NCBI RefSeq assembly: GCF_000218545.1
Contig: NC_015671.1
Coordinates: forward strand, 62,001-126,000
DNA length: 64,000 nucleotides
Reading direction: 5' to 3'
Source: Cellulomonas gilvus ATCC 13127
Lineage (GTDB): Bacteria > Actinomycetota > Actinomycetes > Actinomycetales > Cellulomonadaceae
In this document: positions 6,491-16,079 of the stretch, one piece after another
Layout: every line of letters starts with the position of its first letter
Numbering within the stretch: position 1 is the first letter of the stretch
Notes under the pieces: generated by a model
What the model saw: the letters and a program-made list of their open reading frames with translations, nothing else
What the model was told of the DNA's origin: nothing
Databases searched by the model: none
Position numbers and translations under genes: made by a program

Positions 6491-7780
6491 GTGAACCAGC
6501 CTCGCCAGCCGCTGCTGCCCCGCCCGTCGTGGGCGGAGAACACACGCGTCGCCGACGTCCTGCGCAAGGAGACCGTCGGCGGTGCCCTGCTCCTGGTCGC
6601 CTCGGTCGCCGCCCTGGTGTGGGCGAACTCGCCGGCCGCGGGCTCGTACGAGTCGCTGCGGGACCTGCGGATCGGCCCCGAGGCGCTGCACCTGCACCTG
6701 AGCCTCGGGACGTGGGCCGCCGACGGGCTGCTCGCGATCTTCTTCTTCGTCGTCGGACTCGAGCTCAAGCGTGAGTTCGTGGTCGGGGACCTGCGCGACC
6801 CTCGTCGGGCCGCGCTGCCGATCCTCGCGGCCGTCGGCGGGATGGTCGCCCCCGCGCTCGTCTACGTGGCGGTGGTCGCGTCCGCCGGCCGCGACGGGCT
6901 CGCCGGGTGGGCGATCCCCACCGCGACCGACATCGCGTTCGCGCTCGCGGTCCTCGCGGTCGTCGGGACGCACCTGCCCGCCGCGCTGCGCACGTTCCTG
7001 CTGACGCTCGCGGTGGTCGACGACCTGCTCGCCGTGACCGTGATCGCGGTGTTCTACACCGACCACGTGCAGGTGTGGCCGCTGCTCGGCGCCGCTGCCG
7101 GGCTCGTGGTGTTCACCGGGGCGGTGCGACGCGGCGTGCGTGCGTGGTGGGTGCTGCTGCCGGTCGCTGTGGTGACCTGGGCGCTCATGCACGCGTCCGG
7201 CATCCACGCGACCGTCGCGGGCGTGCTGCTCGGCTTCGCGATCCCCGTGGCGCGCGCCGCGGACGGCTCACCGGGCCGCCCTGGCCTCGCGGAGCACCTC
7301 GAGCACCGCCTGCGTCCGATCTCGGCCGGCGTGGCCGTGCCGGTGTTCGCGTTCTTCGCCGCGGGCGTCGCCGTCGGCGGCGGCGACGGTCTGCGCGACT
7401 CCCTGACCGACCCGGTCGCGCTCGGCATCGTCGGCGGCCTCGTCGTCGGGAAGGCCGTCGGGATCTTCGGCACCACGTGGCTGGTGGCCCGCTTCACGCG
7501 TGCCGACCTGGACGAGAACCTGCGCTGGCTCGACGTGCTCGCGCTGGCGGTGCTCGGGGGGATCGGCTTCACGGTGTCGCTGCTGATCGGGGAGCTCGCG
7601 TTCGACTCCGAGACGCTCGCCGCGCACGTCAAGGTCGGCGTGCTGACGGGCTCGCTCACTGCCGCGATCCTGGCGGCCGTCCTGCTGCGCGCGCGCAACC
7701 GGGCGTACCGCCGGATCGCGAAGATCGAGTCCGAGGACTCCGACGAGGACGGCGTCCCGGACGTGTACCAGCAGCGGTGA
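6491..7780 (+). CDS. nhaA: Na+/H+ antiporter NhaA
   Basis: 429 residues with about 12 membrane segments. [25 protein letters not shown] is the signature helix II-III region. The ion-binding aspartates appear in [10 protein letters not shown] (Asp147) and [10 protein letters not shown] (Asp177-Asp178), equivalent to Asp133, Asp163 and Asp164 of E. coli NhaA. It exchanges external H+ for internal Na+ and sets pH and sodium balance. GTG 6491 is chosen over a GTG at 6428 because a GGAAGG ribosome site lies just upstream. The C-terminal tail is strongly acidic ([12 protein letters not shown]). Same strand and close to the repressor gene, so partial co-transcription is possible. Confidence 0.95.
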   Translation: MNQPRQPLLPRPSWAENTRVADVLRKETVGGALLLVASVAALVWANSPAAGSYESLRDLRIGPEALHLHLSLGTWAADGLLAIFFFVVGLELKREFVVGDLRDPRRAALPILAAVGGMVAPALVYVAVVASAGRDGLAGWAIPTATDIAFALAVLAVVGTHLPAALRTFLLTLAVVDDLLAVTVIAVFYTDHVQVWPLLGAAAGLVVFTGAVRRGVRAWWVLLPVAVVTWALMHASGIHATVAGVLLGFAIPVARAADGSPGRPGLAEHLEHRLRPISAGVAVPVFAFFAAGVAVGGGDGLRDSLTDPVALGIVGGLVVGKAVGIFGTTWLVARFTRADLDENLRWLDVLALAVLGGIGFTVSLLIGELAFDSETLAAHVKVGVLTGSLTAAILAAVLLRARNRAYRRIAKIESEDSDEDGVPDVYQQR

Positions 7781-7844
7781 CCCCACGCCGACGCGGCGTC
7801 CCGCGCTGAGGAGCGCCGCGAACGGGTGGCTCGTGTCAGCCTTT

Positions 7845-7856
7845 CGTGTCGACACG
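7845..7856. promoter_or_regulatory. 12-bp perfect palindrome before the AraC-type regulator
   Basis: CGTGTCGACACG lies 37 bp upstream of the regulator start, with a TAGCGT -10-like hexamer between them. It could be an operator for that regulator or for another protein; AraC proteins more often bind direct repeats, so assignment is weak. Confidence 0.3.
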
Positions 7857-7893
7857 GCAGAAACAGGACTGCGTCCGGTTTAGCGTGTGGGCG

Positions 7894-8904
7894 ATGCTCT
7901 CCGCACCTCCCCGCGTGAAGCGGCCACCCGACCTGTCCATCGGCTCCGTCTTCGCGTGGATCGCGCACACGCTCGGCACCGGGCGCGGGGAGATCGGTGC
8001 GGCGGAGATCGCGGCTCTGCTGGGCCCGATGGGCTGCGAGACGACGTTCCCGCACGGCCCCGCCTCACGCGCGAGCGTGCACGTGGTCAGCGTCGAGAAG
8101 ATGCTGCTGATCCGCTACCGCGGGTCACCGTTCTCCGCCCGCTTCCGGCGGGAGGCCGTCGGCGCGGTGGACGGACCGCGCATCTCGGTCGTCGAGCTCG
8201 TGCACGCCGGGCGGGGTCGGTTCGTCCAGGACGACCGCGCGCGTGACGTGGTCGCGGGGGACGCGATCCTGCACCCGCCGATCGGCGAGTACCTCGTCGA
8301 GTGGCTGGACGACGAGTGCGAGCGGACCTACGCCGTGATGAGCACCCGGCTGTTCGGGCGGCGAGCCGATCCGGTGCTGCACGACGACGACCTGGTCCAG
8401 CGCGCCGCCCCGCTGCTCCCCGCCGCGGTCGAGCTGCTCGACGTGCTCGTGGACGAGCCCGAGCCGCTCGTCGCGACGGTGGCGTCGCAGACGCTGTACG
8501 CGCTGCTCGCCACGACCGTCGCGGGGGCGATCGGGCCCGCCGAGCCGTCCGACGGCGGCGTGCTCCGCGACCGCGCGCGCGACGTGCTGCAGCGGCGCTA
8601 CGCGGAGCCCGAGCTCGACGCGGACGCGGTGGCCCGTGAGCTGCGCGTGAGCAGACGGCACCTGTTCGCGCAGTTCGACGGCGAGAACGACAGCCTCGCC
8701 TCGACGTTGCGGGACATCCGGCTCGAGCACGCCGCCGAGCTGCTCGCGAGCGGCGACCGCGCGCTGACGGTGCGGCGCATCGCGCGTGCGTCGGGGTTCG
8801 GCGGCGCGACGCAGCTGGCGCGTGCGTTCCGCGCCCGGTTCGGCCTCACGCCGACGCAGTTCCGGTCCGCCGCCCTGCGCGCGAACGGCCTCGCCGAGCT
8901 CTGA
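7894..8904 (+). CDS. AraC-family transcriptional regulator
   Basis: 336 residues. The C-terminal ~100 residues hold two helix-turn-helix units: ELDADAVARELRVSRRHLFAQF and LTVRRIARASGFGGATQLARAFRARFGLTPTQFR, the classic AraC signature. The N-terminal ~200 residues look like the AraC ligand-binding-like domain (ISVVELVHAGRGRFVQDDRARDVVAGDAIL, VEWLDDECERTYAVMSTRLF), as in proteins that recognise hydrophobic or aromatic inducers. ATG 7894 is preferred over a start at 7846. No adjacent catabolic gene shows what it controls; the next gene is the giant surface protein 134 bp downstream. Confidence 0.88.
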   Translation: MLSAPPRVKRPPDLSIGSVFAWIAHTLGTGRGEIGAAEIAALLGPMGCETTFPHGPASRASVHVVSVEKMLLIRYRGSPFSARFRREAVGAVDGPRISVVELVHAGRGRFVQDDRARDVVAGDAILHPPIGEYLVEWLDDECERTYAVMSTRLFGRRADPVLHDDDLVQRAAPLLPAAVELLDVLVDEPEPLVATVASQTLYALLATTVAGAIGPAEPSDGGVLRDRARDVLQRRYAEPELDADAVARELRVSRRHLFAQFDGENDSLASTLRDIRLEHAAELLASGDRALTVRRIARASGFGGATQLARAFRARFGLTPTQFRSAALRANGLAEL

Positions 8905-8925
8905 CCTGGGCCATTGCGGCAAATC

Positions 8926-8949
8926 GTGCACCCGCGACAGCGCGTGCAC
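8926..8949. promoter_or_regulatory. Inverted repeat upstream of the giant surface protein gene
   Basis: GTGCAC at 8926-8931 and again at 8944-8949, each self-complementary, 18 bp apart, about 90 bp before the surface protein start. It could be an operator or a stem after the AraC gene. No regulator can be named. Confidence 0.25.
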
Positions 8950-9038
8950 GGCGGTGCGACAGATCGAGCGACGTCACCCGCTCCCCGGGCGTGCGGCGCG
9001 TGAGGGTCGGGCCATCCATGTCCTGACGGGGGTCTGCC

Positions 9039-12000
9039 TTGCCATCTCTGCCTGCGCGCGTCCGTGCGCGTCGCCGCGTCGCCGCTGTGGTCGCGCTGCT
9101 CGTCGCACTCGTGACGGTGCCGATGACCACCGTGCCCGCTGCCGCTGCCGACCCCCAGTACCTCGCGCTGACGAAGACCGTCAGCCAGGCCGAGCTGGCG
9201 CCGGGTGACTCCTACACCTATCGGGTGCAGGTGACGTGTTCTGAGGCGTCCTGCCTCGATGCCGTGCTGGTCGACACGATGGGCGACCTCGCGGGTCACA
9301 CGCTCACCGGGGTCACGTTCAAGGCCTCGCAGCCGGCGCTGACCTACGCGGCGACGTGGACGTCGGCGGGTGTCACCAGCGCCACCGCGCCGACGACCAT
9401 CGCGGCCGACACCCAGCTGCGGGTCGCGTTCACGCAGCCGACGGTCAGCCCGACCGGTACCGGCATCCAGGCCGGCCTGACGTTCACCGTCGACATGACC
9501 GTCAAGGTGCCCACCGACCTGGCCCCCGGCACCGACGTGACGCTCGACAACGACGCGACCGTCACCGCGAGCAACTCCGCGCCGGCGGACGACTCGGCGA
9601 CCGTGCACGTCGTCGTCCCGATCGTGGTCGACGTCGCGACGACGAAGACGTGGTCGCCCGCCTCGCAGGCGTTCGACGAGGGTGGCGCGTCGGCGATCGC
9701 GATCTCGACGACGAACGCGTCGAACGCCCGCGTCGACCGTCTGGTGCTGCAGGAGCCCGCGGCCGCACCGGACGGTGCGTCCGCGCTCCCCGCGACCAAC
9801 CCGTTCCGGCTGGTCGACCTCGACGGTCTCGCGTCGTCCGCCGTGCCCGCGCAGTGCTCCACGGTGCGCGTCGATGCGTACGTGCTCGCCGGTGGCGCGT
9901 GGAGGTGGGTCCTGGGTGACCCCGACGACGGTGTCGCGCTGCCCGCGGGCGTCGCGGCGGCCGACGTCGCGGGCGTGCGGATCACGTGCGAGGGCGACCT
10001 GCCGGTCGGTGCACGGCTCGCGCTCGACCTGGACGTCACGCAGCGCGCCACCGACCGCGTGTCGGGCACGGACCTGTCGACGGCGACCCACTCCGTCACC
10101 AACGTGGTGTCCGGGACCGCCGCGCTCGCGGGCCACGCGCCCGTGACGCGGTCCGCGCAGGCGCCGTATCAGGTGGTCCCGGCGAGGCTCGGCACGCAGA
10201 TCACCAAGGACTTCTCCCCGCAGCGCGTCTCCGCGGGCCAGTCGAGCACGCTGTCGCTCGTCGCGGCGCAGACGTCCGACGTCGCGGTCGCGGAGCTCCG
10301 CGTGGCCGACCTGGGCTTCTTCGGGGTCGACCCGTCGTTCGGCGGGTTCGCCACCGCGCCGCAGTGGCCCACGGGCGCCACGGCCGCGAGCGTCGTGTAC
10401 CACCTGTCCGACGGGGGGACGCAGGAGGTCGGCCTCGCGCGGGGTGAGGTGCCGGCCGGTCCCAGCACGCCCGGCGCCGTGCACGTGACCGGGTTCGAGG
10501 TGGTGTTCACCGGGGTCATCGCCCCGAACGCCGATCCAGCGCGCCTCGAGGTGGCGGTCGGCACCGTGGAGCGCACCACCGGCGCCCCGGCGAGCTTCGA
10601 CAACACCGCGACGGTCACCGTCACAGCGCCCAACGGCACCACCGCGACCGGCACCGACACCGCGCGCCTCACCGAGCTCCCCGCCTCGATCGGGGTCGAC
10701 CTCGTCAAGACGGTGCGCCCCGGCACCGCGGTGCGTCCGGGCGACCGCGCGGTCGTCGAGCTCGAGACGGACCTGCGCGTGTCCTCGTCGTACGTCACCG
10801 CCGACGAGCTGACCGTGACCGATGCGTGGGACGGCGCGGCCACCGGCTTCTGGAACGCGTTCGACCTCGAGGCGGTCGCGCCCACCCAGGTGCCGTCGGG
10901 CGTCGCGGTCGAGGTCCAGGTGCAGACCGCGGTCGGCACGTGGGTCACGGTCGCCACCGAGCCGGCTCGCGGCGCCACCTGGCTGCTCGAGCTCGACGCC
11001 GCCGCGCTCACCGGCGCGCTTCCCCCGGGCGTGGACCTGCGGGACGTGACGGGCGTGCGGTTCGCGTTCACCGACGCCGACGGCTTCGAGGAGAACGTCA
11101 CCGTGGTCCCGTACCTGGTGACCACGGCGCGGGGCACGCTGCGCACCGGGGGCCCGCTCGCCACGGGCCAGACGGCGCTGACCAACGCGGCCGCCGCGCA
11201 GGGCTCGGGCGAGACCGACGGCGGCACGCCCGTGACCGGCGGCGCGGATGCGGGGGACGACGGCGTCGTCGAGCCCACACCCCCCGGGGTCGGTGACGTC
11301 TCGGTGGACAAGCGGTGGTCGAGCGCGACCGTCGCCGCGCAGTCCGGGCAGCAGCGCTCGACGACCCTGACGTGGCGGAGCCGCACGGGCCTGTCCGCGG
11401 TCGCGATCAGCGACCCGGCCGCTCCGGCAGCGGTCGCCGACACGGTGTTCGACGCGTTCGACCTGGTGCGGGTCCGCCCCGTCGCCACCTCGTCGACCCC
11501 GTTCAGCAACGGCTGGTACCTGCGGTACGACCGCGTGACGGCCGTCGAGCTGTTCCTGCCGGACGGTGCGGGCGGGTTCGCGTGGGCGACGGTGGCACCA
11601 CCGGCGGGGGGCTGGACGTCCTCCACCGGGTTCGTCGGGCTCACGCTGAGCGCCCAGCAGCGCGCGGACGCGCGCGGCGTGCGTGTGGTGCTCGAGGAGG
11701 ACACCGCCGCGCGTGAGGCCGCACGTGAGCTGGGTGCCGCGTTCGACCCGTTCGCCCCGGCCCCCGGGACCGGCGTGGCGGCGGCCTCGACCGACCGTGC
11801 ATTCGTCCTCGACTGGCAGGTGCGCCAGGTCCGCCGGTCCGCGCAGGAGTGGGTGACCGGCACCACGGACTTCGGCACCGGTGAGCCCGGCGTGGTCCGG
11901 AACACCGTCGAGGCGCGCGGGACGCGGCTCGCCGGTGGGCCCGACGCGGTCGGGACCGACCACGACGACATCGTCGTGACCGACGCCGTCCCGCTCGTCG

Positions 12001-15000
12001 TGATCGCCAAGTCGGTGACCCCGACCACGCCGCTCTACGTGCCGCGGCCGGACACCGTCGACGCGGGCAGCTGGCCGGTGCGGACGTTCACGATCACGGC
12101 ACGCAACGACTCGGTGGCCAAGGCGTCCTACGTCCGCGTGACGGACCCGGCGTGCTCGGACTTCGACGTCCAGCAGGGCTGCGCGCTCGCGCAGGCCACG
12201 GCCGACCCGTTCGCCGCCACGGTCGACTGGCTCGCGCCGGGCAGCGCGCCCAGCATGTTCGACCGGTTCGACCTGACGCGCGTCCAGCTCGCGGCGTCCG
12301 TCCCGGCCGAGGTCGACCTGACCCGGTCCGTCGCCTGGCTCCTGCGGTACGACGGCACCGGCTACACGAGCGAGTCCACGACCGCGGCCGCCCTCGTCGC
12401 GATGACGCCCGCGCAGCTCGCGGACGTCGTCGGGGTGAGCGTGACGTTCCAGGGCACGGACCCCGCCACGACCGGCGGCACCATCAGCCGGGACGACGTG
12501 CTGACCCTCACGCTGACCACGCGCCTGCGCACGCACCTGCGCAGCTCGGGTGAGGTCCAGCAGCTCGCCGCGGGTCGGTCGGTGGACGTCGAGAACCACG
12601 CGTACGCGCAGTCGTACGACCCGGTGCTCGCCCCGACGGCGCTGGCCGCCGGCACCGACGACGCGCACGTCCCGCTCACGGGCGGCGACATCGACGTGCT
12701 CGCGAACAAGTCCATCAGCCCCGCGACGCTGACGGCGCCGCGCCGTGCCGAGCCCCTCACGGTGACGCTCGGCGCCACGCAGGCGACCAGCACGCTGGCC
12801 CCCGCCGAGGTCCGGCTGCGCGACGACGTCGACGGCTCACCCGACTTCTGGGACCGGTTCGACCTGGTGGGGCTGGGCGCGATCAGCCTGCCCGCCGGGG
12901 CCGACCGCGTCCGCGTCGACGTGCTCGGACCGTTCGGCGCGGACGGCGTGCGCACCTGGGTCAGCGGCACCGCCGCCACGCCCGGGACCGTGCAGCTGCC
13001 CGTGTCCGGGGCCGACCTCGCACGCGTGCAGGGGATCCGCTTCACGTTCCTGCGCGCCGACGGCGGGTTCTTCTCCCGCGCGATCCCGGCACCGGGCTGG
13101 ACGGCGAGCGCCGCGTTCACGGTGCGGTTGAGGGACGAGACGCGCGAGGACGGCACGGCCATCGCGATCGACACGCCCGCGGCGCCCGTGCAGAACACGG
13201 TCGTCGTGCAGAGCGACCGGCTCACGGGCGAGGTGTCCGAGGAGCGGTCGAGGTCCGCGGTCGTCACGCTCTCCGAGGGGACGCACCGGCTGGCGGTGTC
13301 CAAGCTCGCGAACGAGGGTGACCGGACGGTCGACGTGGGCACCGCCGTGCCCTGGGACCTGCGGTTCACCAACACCGGCACGGGCTACCTCACGGTCACC
13401 GAGCTGCGCGACCAGCTGCCGCCGTCGCTCGTCTGGACCGGGGAGGCGGCACCCGTGGTGACCACCGACGACGACGGGCAGATGTCCGACGACGTGACGG
13501 TCGACCGCGACGGCTCCGACCTGGTGCTGACCTGGCCGCAGGACGGCCGCACGCTCGATCCCGGCGAGTCCGTCACGGTGCGGCTCATGCTCGAGCTGCA
13601 GCCGGGCCTCGCCGAGTCCGACCGCGCCACCAACACCATGACGGTCACGACGGCGCAGCCGCTCGACGCGTGCACACCGCTCGACCCGACCCGGCCGGTC
13701 ACGGGTGCGTGGGCGCAGGACCCGACGACCTGCGGCGCGACGGACCACGTCTCGCCGCGTGGCGGCCCGAACCTGTTCACGGTCAAGGGTGTGCGCGGGT
13801 CCGTCCCGGGCGCAGCGACCGCGGCGGGCCAGGAGTGCGCGCCGCTCGTGCACGCGACCGGCGGTGACTACTACCGGACCCCGTGCATCGCGCGCTCGCA
13901 GGTGGGCGGCACGGACGACTGGGTGCTGCGCGTGGTCAACGGCGGCACCACGAGCGTCGAGGACCTCACGGTGTTCGACCCGCTGGCCGCGCCCGACGAC
14001 GCGATGATCATCTCCGGCGCGTCCCGCGGCTCGGCGTTCCGGCCGCAGCTGGTCGCGGAGTCGCTGCACGTGACCGCGCCCGCGGGCGCGACCGTGGTGA
14101 CCGAGGTGACCACGACCGCCGCGTCCTGCCGGGGCACCTGGACGGGCCTGCCGACGAGCCCGGTGTGCGAGCAGAACGGCGAGCAGTGGGCGGCCGTAGG
14201 CCCGACCACGCCGTGGGACTCGGTCACCGGCCTGCGCGTGCGCGTCGACCTGCGGACCACACCGGCCGGGGCGCTCCTGTCCGGTCAGTTCGTCGACGTC
14301 ACGTTCTCCTCCACGAACGTGCTCGCGGACGCGGACGCGGACGCGGACTCGCTCGACGGCGTGCCGGCCGGCCCGGCCGCCGACGACGTGGTCGCCTGGA
14401 ACCAGTTCGGCGTGAAGTACCGCGACCTCGGTGCCACGGGCTGGAAGACCATCGCGCCCGCCAAGATGGGCGTCGAGGTGCTCACCGGGCCGCTCGAGGT
14501 GCGCAAGGCCGTCACCGGCCCGGCCGCCGCGTTCGCGCCGACGTCCTTCACCGCGAACGTGGTCTGCACGCTCGACGGCACCCGGCTGGACCTGGGCGCG
14601 GACGCGGAGCTCACGCTCGACGACGCGACCGGCTACCTGGCCCGCATCGACGGGCTCCCGGTCGGCACGGAGTGCGACGTCACCGAGTCCGGTGCGCCGG
14701 GCGACGCGGGAGAGGCCGAGCGGACCGGACCGGTGCACGTCGTGATCGCCGCACCCGCGGCGGCCCAGGACGACGTCCCGACCGACCAGGTGGCGACCCT
14801 GACCAACACCTACCTCTACAGCGGCTTGTCCGTGACGAAGCGGCTCGACACGGCCGCGACGGCCGGCGTGGACGGCCCGTTCTCGTTCACGCTGTCCTGC
14901 ACGGTCGCGGTCACCGGCGAGACGGTGCTGTTCGACGGCGCTCCCGAGCTGCGGTTCGACGTGCGGGCCGGCCAGACCTTCACGACGCCCCCGGGCACCA

Positions 15001-16022
15001 TCCCCGCCCGGGCGACGTGCGGCCTGCGGGAGACCGAGCGGGGCGGCGCCGAGCGCGTCGTCGTCGTGGGCGACGGGGTCGTGGAGACCACCGACGGCCA
15101 GGCGACCGTCGTCGTCGGCGTGGTGCCCGGCGAGGTCACGGTGACCAACGGGTTCGACGCGGGCGTCCTCGAGGTCCGCAAGGTCGTCGACGGCGACGGG
15201 GCGGCCCAGCTGGGTGCCGGACCGTTCGGGTTCTCGGCCGTGTGCACGTCCCGGGGCGTCACGGTGCTCGACGAGGAGTTCACGCTCCGCGCAGGCGAGT
15301 CCCGCACGTTCGGCACCTACCCCGTGGGCACCGCGTGCACCGTGCAGGAGACGTCCGACGGCGGTGCGACGCGCGTGACGACGAGCCCCGCGGACGGCCT
15401 GGTGCGCATCGACGCCCCGGCGTCCGGAGAGGCCGTGTCCACCGCGGTGGTGACCGTGACCAACACGTTCGACGTCACGTCGCTCGACGTCGTCAAGGAG
15501 ATCGCGGGCGACCCGACCGCGGACGGTGCGGCCGGGCCGTTCGTCGTCGAGCTCGCGTGCACGTGGCGCGACGCCGAGCTCGCCGTCCCGGGCGGTGCCG
15601 AGCGCGTGCTGCGGGCCCCGACGCTGCGTGCGCGCTACACCGGGCTCCCCGTGGGCGCGTCGTGCGTGCTCACGGAGACCGAGACCGGCGGCGCCGAGCG
15701 CACCACCTGGACGGTGACCGTGGACGGCACCGGCGAGATCACGGGCGCGGGGGTGCGCGTCTCGGTGGACGGCCTCGCGACGACGACGGCCCCGGGGCAG
15801 GCCGTGGTGCGGCTCGTCAACCACTTCGCCGGCAATCCGCCCGTGGACCCGCCGGTGGACCCGCCCGTCGGCCCGCCGGCCGATCCCGACGGCCCCTCCG
15901 GTGAGCTCCCCCTCACCGGTCTGGAGCTGGCCGGCGCGCTGGGCGCCCTGGTGGCGCTGCTCGTGGCCGGCGTCGGGCTGGTGCTGATCTCCCGCACGCG
16001 CCGGCGGCCCGGCCGCCGCTGA
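9039..16022 (+). CDS. Giant LPxTG-anchored multidomain surface protein (DUF11-like and DUF5979 repeats)
   Basis: 2327 residues. Signal peptide 1-38 (basic RARRRVAA, hydrophobic core, PAAAADP). From about 200 to 1420 five or six modules of roughly 165-230 residues repeat; each opens with a 'K-x-(W/F/V/I)-SP' strand (TKTWSPAS, ITKDFSPQ, IAKSVTPT, ANKSISPA) and several hold an FDxFDL motif (FDAFDLVRV, FDRFDLTRV, WDRFDLVGL). A DUF11-like domain follows at ~1419. Four DUF5979-type prealbumin-like domains with paired Cys start near 1818, 1928, 2043 and 2147. The end is a Pro-rich wall spanner (VDPPVDPPVGPP), LPLTG at 2290-2294, a membrane helix and RRRPGRR: a sortase substrate. Likely a stalk or adhesin. 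A TTG start opens directly on the signal peptide. Confidence 0.9.
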   Translation: MPSLPARVRARRRVAAVVALLVALVTVPMTTVPAAAADPQYLALTKTVSQAELAPGDSYTYRVQVTCSEASCLDAVLVDTMGDLAGHTLTGVTFKASQPALTYAATWTSAGVTSATAPTTIAADTQLRVAFTQPTVSPTGTGIQAGLTFTVDMTVKVPTDLAPGTDVTLDNDATVTASNSAPADDSATVHVVVPIVVDVATTKTWSPASQAFDEGGASAIAISTTNASNARVDRLVLQEPAAAPDGASALPATNPFRLVDLDGLASSAVPAQCSTVRVDAYVLAGGAWRWVLGDPDDGVALPAGVAAADVAGVRITCEGDLPVGARLALDLDVTQRATDRVSGTDLSTATHSVTNVVSGTAALAGHAPVTRSAQAPYQVVPARLGTQITKDFSPQRVSAGQSSTLSLVAAQTSDVAVAELRVADLGFFGVDPSFGGFATAPQWPTGATAASVVYHLSDGGTQEVGLARGEVPAGPSTPGAVHVTGFEVVFTGVIAPNADPARLEVAVGTVERTTGAPASFDNTATVTVTAPNGTTATGTDTARLTELPASIGVDLVKTVRPGTAVRPGDRAVVELETDLRVSSSYVTADELTVTDAWDGAATGFWNAFDLEAVAPTQVPSGVAVEVQVQTAVGTWVTVATEPARGATWLLELDAAALTGALPPGVDLRDVTGVRFAFTDADGFEENVTVVPYLVTTARGTLRTGGPLATGQTALTNAAAAQGSGETDGGTPVTGGADAGDDGVVEPTPPGVGDVSVDKRWSSATVAAQSGQQRSTTLTWRSRTGLSAVAISDPAAPAAVADTVFDAFDLVRVRPVATSSTPFSNGWYLRYDRVTAVELFLPDGAGGFAWATVAPPAGGWTSSTGFVGLTLSAQQRADARGVRVVLEEDTAAREAARELGAAFDPFAPAPGTGVAAASTDRAFVLDWQVRQVRRSAQEWVTGTTDFGTGEPGVVRNTVEARGTRLAGGPDAVGTDHDDIVVTDAVPLVVIAKSVTPTTPLYVPRPDTVDAGSWPVRTFTITARNDSVAKASYVRVTDPACSDFDVQQGCALAQATADPFAATVDWLAPGSAPSMFDRFDLTRVQLAASVPAEVDLTRSVAWLLRYDGTGYTSESTTAAALVAMTPAQLADVVGVSVTFQGTDPATTGGTISRDDVLTLTLTTRLRTHLRSSGEVQQLAAGRSVDVENHAYAQSYDPVLAPTALAAGTDDAHVPLTGGDIDVLANKSISPATLTAPRRAEPLTVTLGATQATSTLAPAEVRLRDDVDGSPDFWDRFDLVGLGAISLPAGADRVRVDVLGPFGADGVRTWVSGTAATPGTVQLPVSGADLARVQGIRFTFLRADGGFFSRAIPAPGWTASAAFTVRLRDETREDGTAIAIDTPAAPVQNTVVVQSDRLTGEVSEERSRSAVVTLSEGTHRLAVSKLANEGDRTVDVGTAVPWDLRFTNTGTGYLTVTELRDQLPPSLVWTGEAAPVVTTDDDGQMSDDVTVDRDGSDLVLTWPQDGRTLDPGESVTVRLMLELQPGLAESDRATNTMTVTTAQPLDACTPLDPTRPVTGAWAQDPTTCGATDHVSPRGGPNLFTVKGVRGSVPGAATAAGQECAPLVHATGGDYYRTPCIARSQVGGTDDWVLRVVNGGTTSVEDLTVFDPLAAPDDAMIISGASRGSAFRPQLVAESLHVTAPAGATVVTEVTTTAASCRGTWTGLPTSPVCEQNGEQWAAVGPTTPWDSVTGLRVRVDLRTTPAGALLSGQFVDVTFSSTNVLADADADADSLDGVPAGPAADDVVAWNQFGVKYRDLGATGWKTIAPAKMGVEVLTGPLEVRKAVTGPAAAFAPTSFTANVVCTLDGTRLDLGADAELTLDDATGYLARIDGLPVGTECDVTESGAPGDAGEAERTGPVHVVIAAPAAAQDDVPTDQVATLTNTYLYSGLSVTKRLDTAATAGVDGPFSFTLSCTVAVTGETVLFDGAPELRFDVRAGQTFTTPPGTIPARATCGLRETERGGAERVVVVGDGVVETTDGQATVVVGVVPGEVTVTNGFDAGVLEVRKVVDGDGAAQLGAGPFGFSAVCTSRGVTVLDEEFTLRAGESRTFGTYPVGTACTVQETSDGGATRVTTSPADGLVRIDAPASGEAVSTAVVTVTNTFDVTSLDVVKEIAGDPTADGAAGPFVVELACTWRDAELAVPGGAERVLRAPTLRARYTGLPVGASCVLTETETGGAERTTWTVTVDGTGEITGAGVRVSVDGLATTTAPGQAVVRLVNHFAGNPPVDPPVDPPVGPPADPDGPSGELPLTGLELAGALGALVALLVAGVGLVLISRTRRRPGRR

Positions 16023-16028
16023 GGTCAC

Positions 16029-16079
16029 GCACCGCCCGACGACGGGTCACGAGCCCCCGCGCTCGTCGTCGGGCGGTGC
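16029..16079. terminator. Bidirectional hairpin terminator
   Basis: A perfect 16-bp stem (16029-16044 with 16064-16079, arm GCACCGCCCGACGACG) sits between the convergent surface-protein and YihY genes, overlapping the last codons of the latter. No T-tract on either side, as is usual in actinobacteria. Confidence 0.75.

Noticed and set aside
2982-6545. Very long open frame on the minus strand (about 1187 codons) opposite the persulfide operon
   Set aside because: Product is Arg/His/Gly-rich noise until its last 108 codons, which are the real DUF202 gene. Long antisense frames arise from the G/C bias of third codon positions.
8598-16028. Two antisense frames of over 1000 codons across the giant surface protein
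   Set aside because: Mirror of a repetitive G/C-rich gene; composition is unlike any protein.
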